A stretch of 64,000 nt of DNA from Anaerobranca gottschalkii DSM 13577 (GTDB taxonomy: Bacteria > Bacillota > Proteinivoracia > Proteinivoracales > Proteinivoracaceae): contig NZ_FOIF01000002.1 of assembly GCF_900111575.1 (NCBI RefSeq), positions 1 to 64,000 on the forward strand. The letters run 5' to 3'. Position numbers and translations under genes: made by a program. Under the pieces are notes generated by a model. The model was not told the origin of the DNA. It saw only the letters and a program-made list of their open reading frames with translations, and did no database searches. Below are positions 51,642-60,231 of this stretch, piece after piece (the first letter of the stretch is position 1; the number at the start of each line of letters is the position of its first letter).

Positions 51642-52682
51642 ATGAAAATTGCAGATTATTTTTCTAGTGATATTGGAATAGATTTAGGAACAGCTAATAC
51701 TAATGTATTTGTTAAGGGTAAAGGTATAGTACTTAGAGAACCTTCGGTGGTTGCTATCCAAAAAGGTCGAGATAAAGAAAAAGTTTTAGCAGTTGGTTCA
51801 GCAGCTAAGAAAATGATAGGAAGGACACCGGGTAATATCGTAGCAATTAGGCCAATGAAAGATGGGGTAATTGCAGATTTCGATGTGACCCAGGAAATGT
51901 TAAGATATTTTATCAGTCAAGCATATAAAAGAAATATTTTTAAAAGAAAACCAAGGGTTGTTGTTTGTGTACCTTCTGGTGTCACTGCTGTAGAGGAGAG
52001 GGCAGTAAGGGAAGCTACTTTGTCTGCAGGGGCAAGGGAAGCCCATATTGTAGAGGAACCTATGGCTGCTGCTATTGGTGCCGGTCTACCGGTAGAAGAA
52101 CCTACAGGCAGTATGGTTGTGGATATTGGTGGTGGAACTACAGATGTAGCTATCATATCTCTAGGGGGAATAGTAACCCATAGATCAATTAGAATAGGTG
52201 GAGACGAGCTAGATGAAGCTATTATCCACTATATAAAGAGAAATTATAACTTAATGATTGGGGACAGAACCGCTGAAGAAATTAAAATTTCTATTGGTTC
52301 TGCATATTTAGATGATGATAATACTGTAATGGAAATTAAAGGTAGGGATTTGGTAACAGGTTTACCTAAAGTACAGGCAATAACTACAAAAGAAATTAAT
52401 CATGCAATGAAAGAACCTATTAATGCTATTATTGAAGCTATAAAAATAACTTTAGAGAAAACTCCACCTGAATTGGCAGCAGATATTATGGATAGAGGTA
52501 TAATGATGACAGGGGGAGGAGCTCTATTAAGGGGATTAGATAGATTAATCGCTGAAGAGACAGGAATGCCTGTGGTGGTAGCGGAAAATGCTTTAGATAG
52601 TGTAGTATTAGGGGCAGGAAAAGTATTAGATAATTTAGATCTACTCAATCGAATTGCCTTAGCAAATAAGTCTGGGAAGTAA
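51642..52682 (+). CDS. mreB: Rod-shape determining protein MreB
   Basis: This 346-residue bacterial actin has the ATP-binding motifs [18 protein letters not shown] near the N-terminus, [36 protein letters not shown], and [16 protein letters not shown]. It forms filaments that guide wall synthesis in rod-shaped cells. The ATG at 51642 is preceded by AAAGGAG with somewhat long spacing. It starts mreBCD-mrdA. Confidence 0.97.
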   Translation: MKIADYFSSDIGIDLGTANTNVFVKGKGIVLREPSVVAIQKGRDKEKVLAVGSAAKKMIGRTPGNIVAIRPMKDGVIADFDVTQEMLRYFISQAYKRNIFKRKPRVVVCVPSGVTAVEERAVREATLSAGAREAHIVEEPMAAAIGAGLPVEEPTGSMVVDIGGGTTDVAIISLGGIVTHRSIRIGGDELDEAIIHYIKRNYNLMIGDRTAEEIKISIGSAYLDDDNTVMEIKGRDLVTGLPKVQAITTKEINHAMKEPINAIIEAIKITLEKTPPELAADIMDRGIMMTGGGALLRGLDRLIAEETGMPVVVAENALDSVVLGAGKVLDNLDLLNRIALANKSGK

Positions 52683-52706
52683 GCTTTTTGGGAAAGGGGG
52701 AGGACA

Positions 52707-53564
52707 ATGCTAAATATTCAAACACATTTTAAAAAAATCTTTAACCTAGTGATAATTTTTATAGTTTTAAGTTTACTGATGAGTTGGACAACTAATGATA
52801 GACAAAAAGTTTCTATTATTGAAAGAGCCGTCCATCAGCTAGTTCTTCCCTTCCAAAAAGCTTTTACTATATCCACAAATTTTTTGAGGGACACATACAA
52901 GTCAGTGGTAGATGTTCGTAATGTCTATCTTGAAAACAAGAGATTAAAAGAAGAATTGGCCTATTATCAAGGGATTGAGCATCAACTCAATGAAGCCCGC
53001 TTAGCTAACAGAAGATTAACTCAACTCCTTGAATTTAAAGAAAGTACAGATATGACATTACTTCCAGCTATGGTTATAGGTCGAAGTCCTAATACTTGGT
53101 ATTCATCTATAACTATTTCTAAAGGGGAAAAACACAATGTAGAAGTTGGTATGCCTGTGGTTACGAATAAAGGTTTAGTAGGGCGGATTATTGAAGTAGG
53201 ACCTACAACTTCAAAAGTTAAATTAATAATTAGTCCTGATAATGCCGTAACTTCCTTTGTTCAAAGGACAAGGGATATAGGATTGGTAAGGGTTAGTCAA
53301 GAAAATCCTCAGCTTTTGGAAATCTCAAGGTTGGCGTATAATGTGGATATACAAGTTGGTGACACTATTATGACTTCAGGCTTGACAGGGAACTATCCTA
53401 ATGGCATAGTAGTTGGAGAAGTTATTAAAATATATAACATTAATGATCAAACAACTGCTTTAATAAAACCTAGTGTTGATTTTGAAAGATTAGAAGAAGT
53501 TTTTATCATAACTAAATATGATAGAATTGAAATTGATGAGGAGTTATTAGAAGGAGAGGAGTAA
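52707..53564 (+). CDS. mreC: Rod-shape determining protein MreC
   Basis: This 285-residue protein has one N-terminal membrane segment (NLVIIFIVLSLLMSW), a coiled coil near residues 70-112 (VYLENKRLKEELAYYQGIEHQLNEA), and the MreC beta domain with VVTNKGLVGRIIEVGP. It links MreB to wall enzymes in the cell envelope. The position between mreB and mreD is standard. Confidence 0.95.
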   Translation: MLNIQTHFKKIFNLVIIFIVLSLLMSWTTNDRQKVSIIERAVHQLVLPFQKAFTISTNFLRDTYKSVVDVRNVYLENKRLKEELAYYQGIEHQLNEARLANRRLTQLLEFKESTDMTLLPAMVIGRSPNTWYSSITISKGEKHNVEVGMPVVTNKGLVGRIIEVGPTTSKVKLIISPDNAVTSFVQRTRDIGLVRVSQENPQLLEISRLAYNVDIQVGDTIMTSGLTGNYPNGIVVGEVIKIYNINDQTTALIKPSVDFERLEEVFIITKYDRIEIDEELLEGEE

Positions 53565-53565
53565 A

Positions 53566-54057
53566 ATGGGCGGTATCATTTCAGTTATTTTAATACTTAT
53601 AATGGTTACTGCCCAAAGTAGCTTTTTTCCAGTAATATCTTTAGATGGAGCAGTACCAGATTTAGCTTTAATTTTTCTGGTACTTTTATCTTTAAAGAAA
53701 CCTAAATTTTCCACTTATTTATTAGCTGCTTGGGCAGGACTTTTACAAGATGTTATATTTTATCCTGTGTTAGGGGTGTCAATAGGAGCGAAACTATTTG
53801 TATGTTTTGTATTGATTAATTTTGTTAAACCCCAGTTTAAAGATAGTATTTATCATGTAATAGCATTGAGTATATTAGCCTTTTTTGTCCATGAGATAAC
53901 AATTTATACTTTTTTTTCAATGCTCAATATTTCTCAAAATAATTTGTTTTGGTACTTAAGTAATATGGCACCTTATCTAATTTATAACTTAATTATGGTT
54001 ATTTTATTATATAAACCCTTAAATAAGTTTATAGAAAACAATAATTTTTGGGGCTAA
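53566..54057 (+). CDS. mreD: Rod-shape determining protein MreD
   Basis: This 163-residue protein has five hydrophobic segments and the MreD features QSSFFPVISLDGAVPDLALIFLVLL and WAGLLQDVIFYPVLGV. It starts 1 base after mreC. It completes the MreBCD complex. Confidence 0.92.
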   Translation: MGGIISVILILIMVTAQSSFFPVISLDGAVPDLALIFLVLLSLKKPKFSTYLLAAWAGLLQDVIFYPVLGVSIGAKLFVCFVLINFVKPQFKDSIYHVIALSILAFFVHEITIYTFFSMLNISQNNLFWYLSNMAPYLIYNLIMVILLYKPLNKFIENNNFWG

Positions 54058-54073
54058 AGGGAGGAGGAGTAAT

Positions 54074-55936
54074 ATGGCAAAACCAAATGAAACTAGAATT
54101 AATAGTATTATGTATCTTTCGGTACTCATTGTTGCCATCTTAGTTCTCCGTTTAGTATTGCTTCAGGTCTTTCTATGGGAAAATCATTTGGCAATGGCGC
54201 AAAGGAATATGAGCCGTTTAGTTCCTATTCCTGCTCCTAGGGGGATGATACTAGATCGAAATGGGGAGATTATTGCTAGAAATCGCTATAGATATGAATT
54301 AGCCCTTAGAACTGATCCTAAAAAAAATTGGGAAGAGACTTATAATAATTTAGTAGAATATTTTCTTTCAAAAGATATTTGGGATGAGGAACAGGTTGAA
54401 AAAAATTATGACATCCTTGCAAGGAATAGAAGATATCAAGATCCTGTCGTTATAGAAAGGGATTTAGATCCCAAAATAATGTTTGAATTAGAAGAAAATA
54501 GGTGGTTATACCCCCATATGGAAATAATTCAAAGGCCTATCCGTTATTATGAAGAAAGTACTTTTTTCCCACAACTCATGTTAGGAATGTTAGAAGGGGG
54601 AGCGCCTAGGGAAAATTCATTAGAGGCCAGATGGGATGAATTTTTAAGGGGTAGAGATGGCTATGAGTTATGGACTGTTAATGTCAATAATGTTCCTATT
54701 GGAAATGAGCCAATTTATATAGAACCAGCGACACCTGGTAACAATGTAGTTTTAACTATTGATGCAGATCTTCAAAGATATGTTCAAAAGGTACTAACAG
54801 AAGCCATTGAAGAAAATAAGAGGAGGCAGTTATCAAGGGGACAAAACCCAGCAAGACATGGGGCAGCTTTAGTAGTTGATGTCCGTACAGGGGATATTTT
54901 AGCAGTTGCCAGTTATCCAGAAGTTGATATAAATGATTTACACAGTACTAAATTGAGGGATTATTTTCAGGAACTAGATAATAACTATAATAAAAAGTTC
55001 CCTGTATCTGCCCATCAAAGTACAAGATATTTTGAATTTCCACCTTTTAGGGCATCTTTTGGTATTGGCTCTACTGCTAAAATCCTCAGTAGTATAATTG
55101 CATTAGAAGAAGGTATTATTACCCCAAATCAGAGATATAATGATACAGGTAGGTATTCACCTAAAGATTCGCCAGAAACGGTAGTTTCAAATCATCGCAA
55201 CAGTGTTCATGGTATGGTCAATTTAAAAGAGTCTTTTCAAGTATCATTAAACACTTATTTTGTTTGGATGCTGGATCAGTTACCTGGAAATATTCGGGAA
55301 AGGGAAAGGTTAATTAGAACATACACCGACGCCTTTGGACTTACTTTAGAAACTGGTCTAACAGATGTAAACGATTCTATTGCTAATCAAATAGGGAGAC
55401 TATTTGATGAAAGGGATAGAGGGGGAGGAGGTCCTGGAAATCTCGACCCTAGCAGATTTCCTTTAGGTGCCCAGGCCCACATCAATGTTTCCCCATTACA
55501 CATGGCTAACCTAGTGTCTATAGTAGCTAATAAAGGATATCACTATAAACCAAGGTTAGTTAAACAAATAGAAGATCAACAAGGCAACATTATAAAAAAG
55601 TTCGAACCTGAAATCTATAGGACTGTTCCTAAGGATTTAGTTTCAGATAAAACTTATGAAATAATGCATGAAATAATGAATGCTGTAACTAAGTATGGTC
55701 CAAGAACAGGTACCAGTGCCTCGGCATTTAGTGGCTTTCCTATTGAAGTAGCAGCTAAAACAGGAACATCCCATGTTCAAAGTAAAGGAGACCATTCTTG
55801 GTGGGTTGGCTTTGCTCCTTTAGATAAACCAGAAATAGCAGTGGTTGTCTTTATTGAACATGCAGACATGCATGGTATTGTAGGCCCAACAGCCAGGAAG
55901 ATAATGGATAAATATTTTGGGTTAATTAAAGAGTAA
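54074..55936 (+). CDS. mrdA: Penicillin-binding protein 2 (class B transpeptidase)
   Basis: This 620-residue protein has an N-terminal membrane anchor, the PBP dimerisation domain (APRGMILDRNGEIIARN near residue 55), and a transpeptidase domain with the three motifs S-T-A-K (GIGSTAKILSS), S-L-N (VSLNTYF) and K-T-G (AAKTGTSH). It cross-links peptidoglycan for side-wall growth together with RodA (57771). It is the last gene before a strong terminator. Confidence 0.95.
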   Translation: MAKPNETRINSIMYLSVLIVAILVLRLVLLQVFLWENHLAMAQRNMSRLVPIPAPRGMILDRNGEIIARNRYRYELALRTDPKKNWEETYNNLVEYFLSKDIWDEEQVEKNYDILARNRRYQDPVVIERDLDPKIMFELEENRWLYPHMEIIQRPIRYYEESTFFPQLMLGMLEGGAPRENSLEARWDEFLRGRDGYELWTVNVNNVPIGNEPIYIEPATPGNNVVLTIDADLQRYVQKVLTEAIEENKRRQLSRGQNPARHGAALVVDVRTGDILAVASYPEVDINDLHSTKLRDYFQELDNNYNKKFPVSAHQSTRYFEFPPFRASFGIGSTAKILSSIIALEEGIITPNQRYNDTGRYSPKDSPETVVSNHRNSVHGMVNLKESFQVSLNTYFVWMLDQLPGNIRERERLIRTYTDAFGLTLETGLTDVNDSIANQIGRLFDERDRGGGGPGNLDPSRFPLGAQAHINVSPLHMANLVSIVANKGYHYKPRLVKQIEDQQGNIIKKFEPEIYRTVPKDLVSDKTYEIMHEIMNAVTKYGPRTGTSASAFSGFPIEVAAKTGTSHVQSKGDHSWWVGFAPLDKPEIAVVVFIEHADMHGIVGPTARKIMDKYFGLIKE

Positions 55937-55948
55937 TATAAAATTCTT

Positions 55949-55978
55949 AAAAAAGTCCCTTTTTTTAGGGACTTTTTT
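55949..55978 (+). terminator. Intrinsic terminator after mrdA
   Basis: AAAAAAGTCCCT (55949-55960) pairs with AGGGACTTTTTT (55967-55978), ending in a T-run. Confidence 0.92.
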
Positions 55979-56051
55979 CCTGTCTTGCAGGAATTAGATT
56001 ATTTATGCCGAATAATTTCATGTAAACTTTTTTCAGAAGGTGATAAAATAG

Positions 56052-56669
56052 ATGAAGAATAAAACATTCCATGTGAGAGGGACTAGAAAATGTATAGAGA
56101 TTTATGTAAAAGCCGAGAATTTAGAGTTATTTTTATCTGAATTCCAAAACTATATTGAGGAAAATAAAGCTTTCTTTAAAAGTGGTAATTTTCAAATCAT
56201 AGGGATCGATGAAGGTAGTAATCATCATATAATTAACCAATTAAAGGAATTAGAAATCAAATATAGTATTAATATTTCAGTTGTATCCCAGCAAAAACTT
56301 GACCCTAATATGCTGTGGTCAAGGAACTTAACCAATTATCACCTCAAGACAATTAGATCAGGTCAAAGTATTACTTATGACGGTGATGTGGTGATTATTG
56401 GTGATGTTAACAGTGGTGGAGAAATAATAGCTACTGGTAATATTACTATTACAGGTACCCTTAGAGGAAAAGCCCATTGTGGCTTTCCCGATAATCAAAA
56501 TTGTTTTATAATAGCTAATAAAATGATCAATACACAAATAAGAATTGGTGAAAAAATCGGATCTGTAGGAAATCCATCCCTTTTCCAAAGGGATGGTAAA
56601 ATAGCTTTTATAAAAGATGGTGAAATCAAAATTGTAAATATTAGTGAATGGCAAAGGAGAGGAGAATAG
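56052..56669 (+). CDS. minC: Septum site-determining protein MinC
   Basis: This 205-residue division inhibitor has a C-terminal beta-helix domain with the family pattern IRSGQSITYDGDVVIIGDVNSGGEIIATGNITITGTLRGKAHCG, plus QIRIGE. The N-terminal FtsZ-antagonising domain is present. It is followed by minD and minE. Confidence 0.93.
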   Translation: MKNKTFHVRGTRKCIEIYVKAENLELFLSEFQNYIEENKAFFKSGNFQIIGIDEGSNHHIINQLKELEIKYSINISVVSQQKLDPNMLWSRNLTNYHLKTIRSGQSITYDGDVVIIGDVNSGGEIIATGNITITGTLRGKAHCGFPDNQNCFIIANKMINTQIRIGEKIGSVGNPSLFQRDGKIAFIKDGEIKIVNISEWQRRGE

Positions 56670-56671
56670 TC

Positions 56672-57469
56672 ATGGGAAAAACTATTGTAATTACTTCAGG
56701 TAAAGGTGGAGTAGGTAAAACTACTACAACAGCTAATATTGGTGCAGCTTTAGCTATGCTAAATAAAAGGGTTGTTTTGATCGATGCAGATATTGGTTTG
56801 AGAAATTTAGATATGATTTTAGGTTTAGAAAACAGGATAGTGTATGACATAGTAGAAGTAGCTGAAGGGAAAGCAGACTTAAAAAAAGCTTTAATTAAAG
56901 ATAAAAAGTTTAATGATAACTTATATTTACTTCCTGCTTCACAAACTAGGGACAAATCTGCCCTATCACCCCAACAAATGGTAGATATATGCAGCCAGTT
57001 AAAAGAAGAATTTGATTATGTATTAATAGACTGCCCAGCAGGAATTGAACAAGGTTTTATTAATGCTATAGCTGCAGCAGAACAGGCAATAATTGTAACT
57101 AATCCTGAACTGTCTTCTGTAAGGGATGCTGATAGGGTTGTTGGTTTATTGGAAAGCCAAGGGTTTGATAAACCATTGTTAATAGTTAATCGTGTAAGAC
57201 CTAATATGGTTAAAAAAGGGGATATGCTTGATATTGTTGATGTTGTCGAGGTTTTAGCCATTGAATTACTAGGTTTTGTTCCTGAAGAAGATAAAATAAT
57301 TTCTTCTACTAATAGGGGAGTTCCAGTTGTACTAGATCATACATCTAGGGCAGCTACGGCATTTAAAAATATTGCCCAAAGAATAAATGGTGTTAAGGTA
57401 CCTTTAATGCCCTTTGAAGATGATGGGTTAATAAAAAAGATGTTCAAAAAAATAGGGATGTTTAAATAA
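56672..57469 (+). CDS. minD: Septum site-determining ATPase MinD
   Basis: This 265-residue membrane-associated ATPase has the deviant Walker A GKGGVGKTTTTANIG near residues 10-24, DADIGLRNLDMILGLE, and a C-terminal amphipathic membrane-targeting helix (GLIKKMFKKIGMF). It recruits MinC to the poles. The ATG at 56672 follows AGGAGAGGAG. Confidence 0.97.
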   Translation: MGKTIVITSGKGGVGKTTTTANIGAALAMLNKRVVLIDADIGLRNLDMILGLENRIVYDIVEVAEGKADLKKALIKDKKFNDNLYLLPASQTRDKSALSPQQMVDICSQLKEEFDYVLIDCPAGIEQGFINAIAAAEQAIIVTNPELSSVRDADRVVGLLESQGFDKPLLIVNRVRPNMVKKGDMLDIVDVVEVLAIELLGFVPEEDKIISSTNRGVPVVLDHTSRAATAFKNIAQRINGVKVPLMPFEDDGLIKKMFKKIGMFK

Positions 57470-57480
57470 GGGGGTATATC

Positions 57481-57729
57481 ATGGTTTTTTTTAACAGGGA
57501 ATCTATTAATAGCCAGTCAAAGGAAATAGCAAAGGATAGGTTAAAGTTTGTTTTGATTCATGATAGGTCAAGGATTAACCCAGAAATAATTAGTAAGATT
57601 AAAGAAGAAATGCTACAAGTAATAAGTAAGTATTTAGATGTTGATATGGAAAGTTGTGAAATTAACCTAAAAAATGAAAAAAGGGAAACTATTTTAGAAG
57701 CAAATATACCCATTTCAAAAAAGAATTAA
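57481..57729 (+). CDS. minE: Cell division topological specificity factor MinE
   Basis: This 82-residue protein has the MinE pattern AKDRLKFVLIHDRSRINPEIISKIKEEMLQVISKYLDVD, which includes the MinD-contact helix. Its presence means an oscillating Min system rather than the DivIVA-only form of Bacillus. ATG 57481, 11 bases after minD. Confidence 0.93.
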   Translation: MVFFNRESINSQSKEIAKDRLKFVLIHDRSRINPEIISKIKEEMLQVISKYLDVDMESCEINLKNEKRETILEANIPISKKN

Positions 57730-57770
57730 ATGTAATATAATATATAAATGTGAGAAAGGAGGGAGAAGCT

Positions 57771-58889
57771 TTGATTGATAAGAAAAATTTTGCCAATTTT
57801 GATTTTCCGTTGTTGATTGTTACTATATTCCTTTCTATTATTGGAATTTTTGCAGTATATCAAGCTTCAAACTCCCATTACCTCAAAATGCAAAGCCTTT
57901 GGTTTATAATTGGTTTAGGCGTTATGGCTGTAGTAATTTACTTTGACTATAAAGATTTCAAAAGTATAATTTATTTAATTTACGGTGCTAACATTTTGTT
58001 ATTATTATCAGTTATGTTTTTTGGTAAAGCAAGTTTAGGAGCACAGCGTTGGATACAAATAGGAGCCTTTAGATTACAGCCATCAGAATTTGCTAAAGTA
58101 GCAATTATTATTACCTTAAGTTATTTAATGTCTAGAGAAGAGTTGCAGATCAATTCTTTATTAGATTTGATAAGACCTGGAATTCACGTAGCAGTACCAA
58201 TGGTGTTAATTTTTCTTCAGCCAGACTTAGGTACTTCATTGGTTTTTATAGCAATAATGGCAGGCATGTTGTTTGTAGCGGGATTAAAGTGGAGGCATAT
58301 TGTATTATTAGGGATACTTGGGGTATTAACTTCAATTTTCGCTTATTATAAAGTATTAGAAGAATATCAAATTAATAGATTAATTGCCTTTACTGATCCA
58401 TTTAAATATTATCACACCATTGGTTTTCAAATCGTTCAATCTTTAATAGCCATTGGTTCAGGGGGGATTTGGGGTAACTGGTTTACTGGTAGTAACCCCC
58501 GATATGACAGAATTATCCCCTATGACATAACTGACCATGGTTTTGTTCCTGAACCCCATACAGATTTCATTTTCTCCGTGATAGGGGAAAAGTTTGGTTT
58601 AATAGGAACGACTATAGTACTAATGTTATTTTTATTTATGATTTATCGAATTCTTCAAATTGCATTGACGGCTTCCGATGAATTTGGTACTTTTATTTGT
58701 GTAGGTGTAGCTTCAATGTTAGCATTTCAAATTTTGGTTAATGTGGGAATGACCTTGTCTATTATGCCTGTTACCGGATTACCATTACCTTTTATATCTT
58801 ATGGAGGTAGTAACTTTTTATCTAACTGTATTGCCATTGGTTTAGTATTAAATGTAGCCCTTCGCAGGGAAAGAGATACAATCTTTTAA
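57771..58889 (+). CDS. rodA: Peptidoglycan glycosyltransferase RodA
   Basis: This 372-residue membrane protein of the SEDS family has about ten segments. Landmarks are ASLGAQRWIQIGAFRLQPSEFAKVA, FLQPDLGTSLVFIAI, EPHTDFIFSVIGEKFGLIGT and the end GLPLPFISYGGSN. It polymerises glycan chains with its PBP2 partner (54074). TTG at 57771 is preferred because AAGGAGGG lies seven bases upstream; a GTG at 57750 overlaps that site. Confidence 0.92.
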   Translation: MIDKKNFANFDFPLLIVTIFLSIIGIFAVYQASNSHYLKMQSLWFIIGLGVMAVVIYFDYKDFKSIIYLIYGANILLLLSVMFFGKASLGAQRWIQIGAFRLQPSEFAKVAIIITLSYLMSREELQINSLLDLIRPGIHVAVPMVLIFLQPDLGTSLVFIAIMAGMLFVAGLKWRHIVLLGILGVLTSIFAYYKVLEEYQINRLIAFTDPFKYYHTIGFQIVQSLIAIGSGGIWGNWFTGSNPRYDRIIPYDITDHGFVPEPHTDFIFSVIGEKFGLIGTTIVLMLFLFMIYRILQIALTASDEFGTFICVGVASMLAFQILVNVGMTLSIMPVTGLPLPFISYGGSNFLSNCIAIGLVLNVALRRERDTIF

Positions 58890-58893
58890 CACT

Positions 58894-58935
58894 AAAAGCA
58901 GTAGCTAAACAAAGCTACTGCTTTTGGTATTTTTT
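58894..58935 (+). terminator. Intrinsic terminator after rodA
   Basis: AAAAGCAGTAGCT (58894-58906) pairs with AGCTACTGCTTTT (58913-58925), followed by GGTATTTTTTT. Confidence 0.92.
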
Positions 58936-58979
58936 TATTATTTTTTAATATAAATTATTAGAGAAGGAGGGGGAGGAAA

Positions 58980-59267
58980 ATGGAATCTCAATTAAAAAGA
59001 AAATTAGAGATGAGATTAAGGGAAAGAAGTTTAAAATATAATTTTGAAAAAGATGAAGAGGACGGGATGTTTACTAGTATTTTAGGTTCTAGTTTTTGTT
59101 GGTTACTATGTATAGCTATAGGATTATTTATTTATATGAATAGCTTTTTATATAATGATTTTTCACAGTGGCTTATTTCTAAAATTACAGTTTACATAGA
59201 TGGCAGTAAAGATATAAATTTATATGATAGTATTGTCAGTTGGTTAAGTAATTTTAAAAATAATTGA
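58980..59267 (+). CDS. Short SpoIVFA-like membrane protein
   Basis: This 95-residue protein has a charged N-terminus (KRKLEMRLRERSLKYNF), one membrane segment near residues 37-50 and a short outer tail. Its place directly before spoIVFB suggests it is the partner SpoIVFA, but SpoIVFA usually has a further M23-like domain of about 150 residues, which is absent. No frameshifted remainder is visible, since spoIVFB begins at once. The homology call rests mainly on position. It may be a minimal anchor or inhibitor of the protease. Confidence 0.5.
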   Translation: MESQLKRKLEMRLRERSLKYNFEKDEEDGMFTSILGSSFCWLLCIAIGLFIYMNSFLYNDFSQWLISKITVYIDGSKDINLYDSIVSWLSNFKNN

Positions 59268-59290
59268 TATTAAGGACGGAATTGATTAAA

Positions 59291-60139
59291 ATGTATATCG
59301 GTAGATTAGCAGGTATCAATCTTAAACTGAATAATTTATTTTTAGTGATGATAATTTGTATGGGTTTATTAGGAATGTTAGTAGATAGTTTATTAATCTT
59401 CTTAGTAGTAATTGTACATGAAATCGGCCACGTAATAGTAGCTAAAAAACTTAATTATGATGTAGAAAGTATTGAACTGTTACCCATTGGGGGTGTAGCT
59501 AAAATTTATGAGGGGGATTATAATAAAAGCTCAGATGAATGGTTTATAGCCTTATCAGGGCCTATAAATAACATTTTATTTGTTATAGTTTTGTTATTTA
59601 TCCCCGGAAGTGATAGGTTAATTAAATATAACTTGACATTGTTTATGTTTAATCTCTTACCTGCTTTTCCCCTTGATGGTGGTAGATTGTTAAAAGCTAA
59701 ATTAGCAAAAAAACGCTCAATGGTAGAAGCTAAAAAACTTGCATCAATAGTAGGGATTATAATTGGTTTAACTATTTTGTCTATGGCTTATTTTTACTAT
59801 TATATCAAGGCTGATTTTTTGTATTTATCTATCCTTGGCTTTTTTTTGATTATATCTGCTATAAAAGAGTATAAATCAGCGAAATTTTTACCTATACGTA
59901 TGGGTATTGGGAAAGAAGAAAAGATTATTGATATTGTAGAAGGAAAGATTTTGATTTGTTCTTTGAGGGTAAAAATTAACGAAATAATAAAGCATCTCGA
60001 AACCGATAGGGGGATATTAATCTGTATAATTGATGAAAAAGGTGAAGTTGTAGATTTAATAACAGATAAAAAAGTCTTACAAGTTTATAATAAAGGTTTA
60101 GGTAACCTAACATTAAAACAGCTACTCTTAGAGTATTAG
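59291..60139 (+). CDS. spoIVFB: SpoIVFB-like site-2 protease (M50)
   Basis: This 282-residue intramembrane metalloprotease has the zinc motif VHEIGHVIVA near residue 50 and the third ligand in FPLDGGRL (residue about 130), within four to six hydrophobic segments. A CBS-like C-terminal part follows (residues about 205-282). In sporeformers SpoIVFB activates pro-SigK in the mother cell. The ATG at 59291 is chosen with AAGGACGGA upstream; TTG at 59264 overlaps the previous stop. It supports a sporulation background. Confidence 0.88.
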   Translation: MYIGRLAGINLKLNNLFLVMIICMGLLGMLVDSLLIFLVVIVHEIGHVIVAKKLNYDVESIELLPIGGVAKIYEGDYNKSSDEWFIALSGPINNILFVIVLLFIPGSDRLIKYNLTLFMFNLLPAFPLDGGRLLKAKLAKKRSMVEAKKLASIVGIIIGLTILSMAYFYYYIKADFLYLSILGFFLIISAIKEYKSAKFLPIRMGIGKEEKIIDIVEGKILICSLRVKINEIIKHLETDRGILICIIDEKGEVVDLITDKKVLQVYNKGLGNLTLKQLLLEY

Positions 60140-60151
60140 CTGTATTTTTTT
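60118..60151 (+). terminator. Intrinsic terminator after spoIVFB
   Basis: ACAGCT (60118-60123) pairs with AGCTGT (60138-60143), with an inner ACTCT/AGAGT helix separated by a bulge, followed by ATTTTTTT. Confidence 0.8.
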
Positions 60152-60173
60152 GTAATACTAAAAGAGATGATAT

Positions 60174-60201
60174 TTGCATTATTATGTAAATATGGTAATA
60201 T
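60174..60201 (+). promoter_or_regulatory. Probable SigA-type promoter
   Basis: TTGCAT (60174-60179) and TAATAT (60196-60201) are 16 bases apart, 30 bases before the start of the radical SAM gene. Confidence 0.45.
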
Positions 60202-60231
60202 GATAAGGAAGAAATTTTGGGAGGAACTGAA

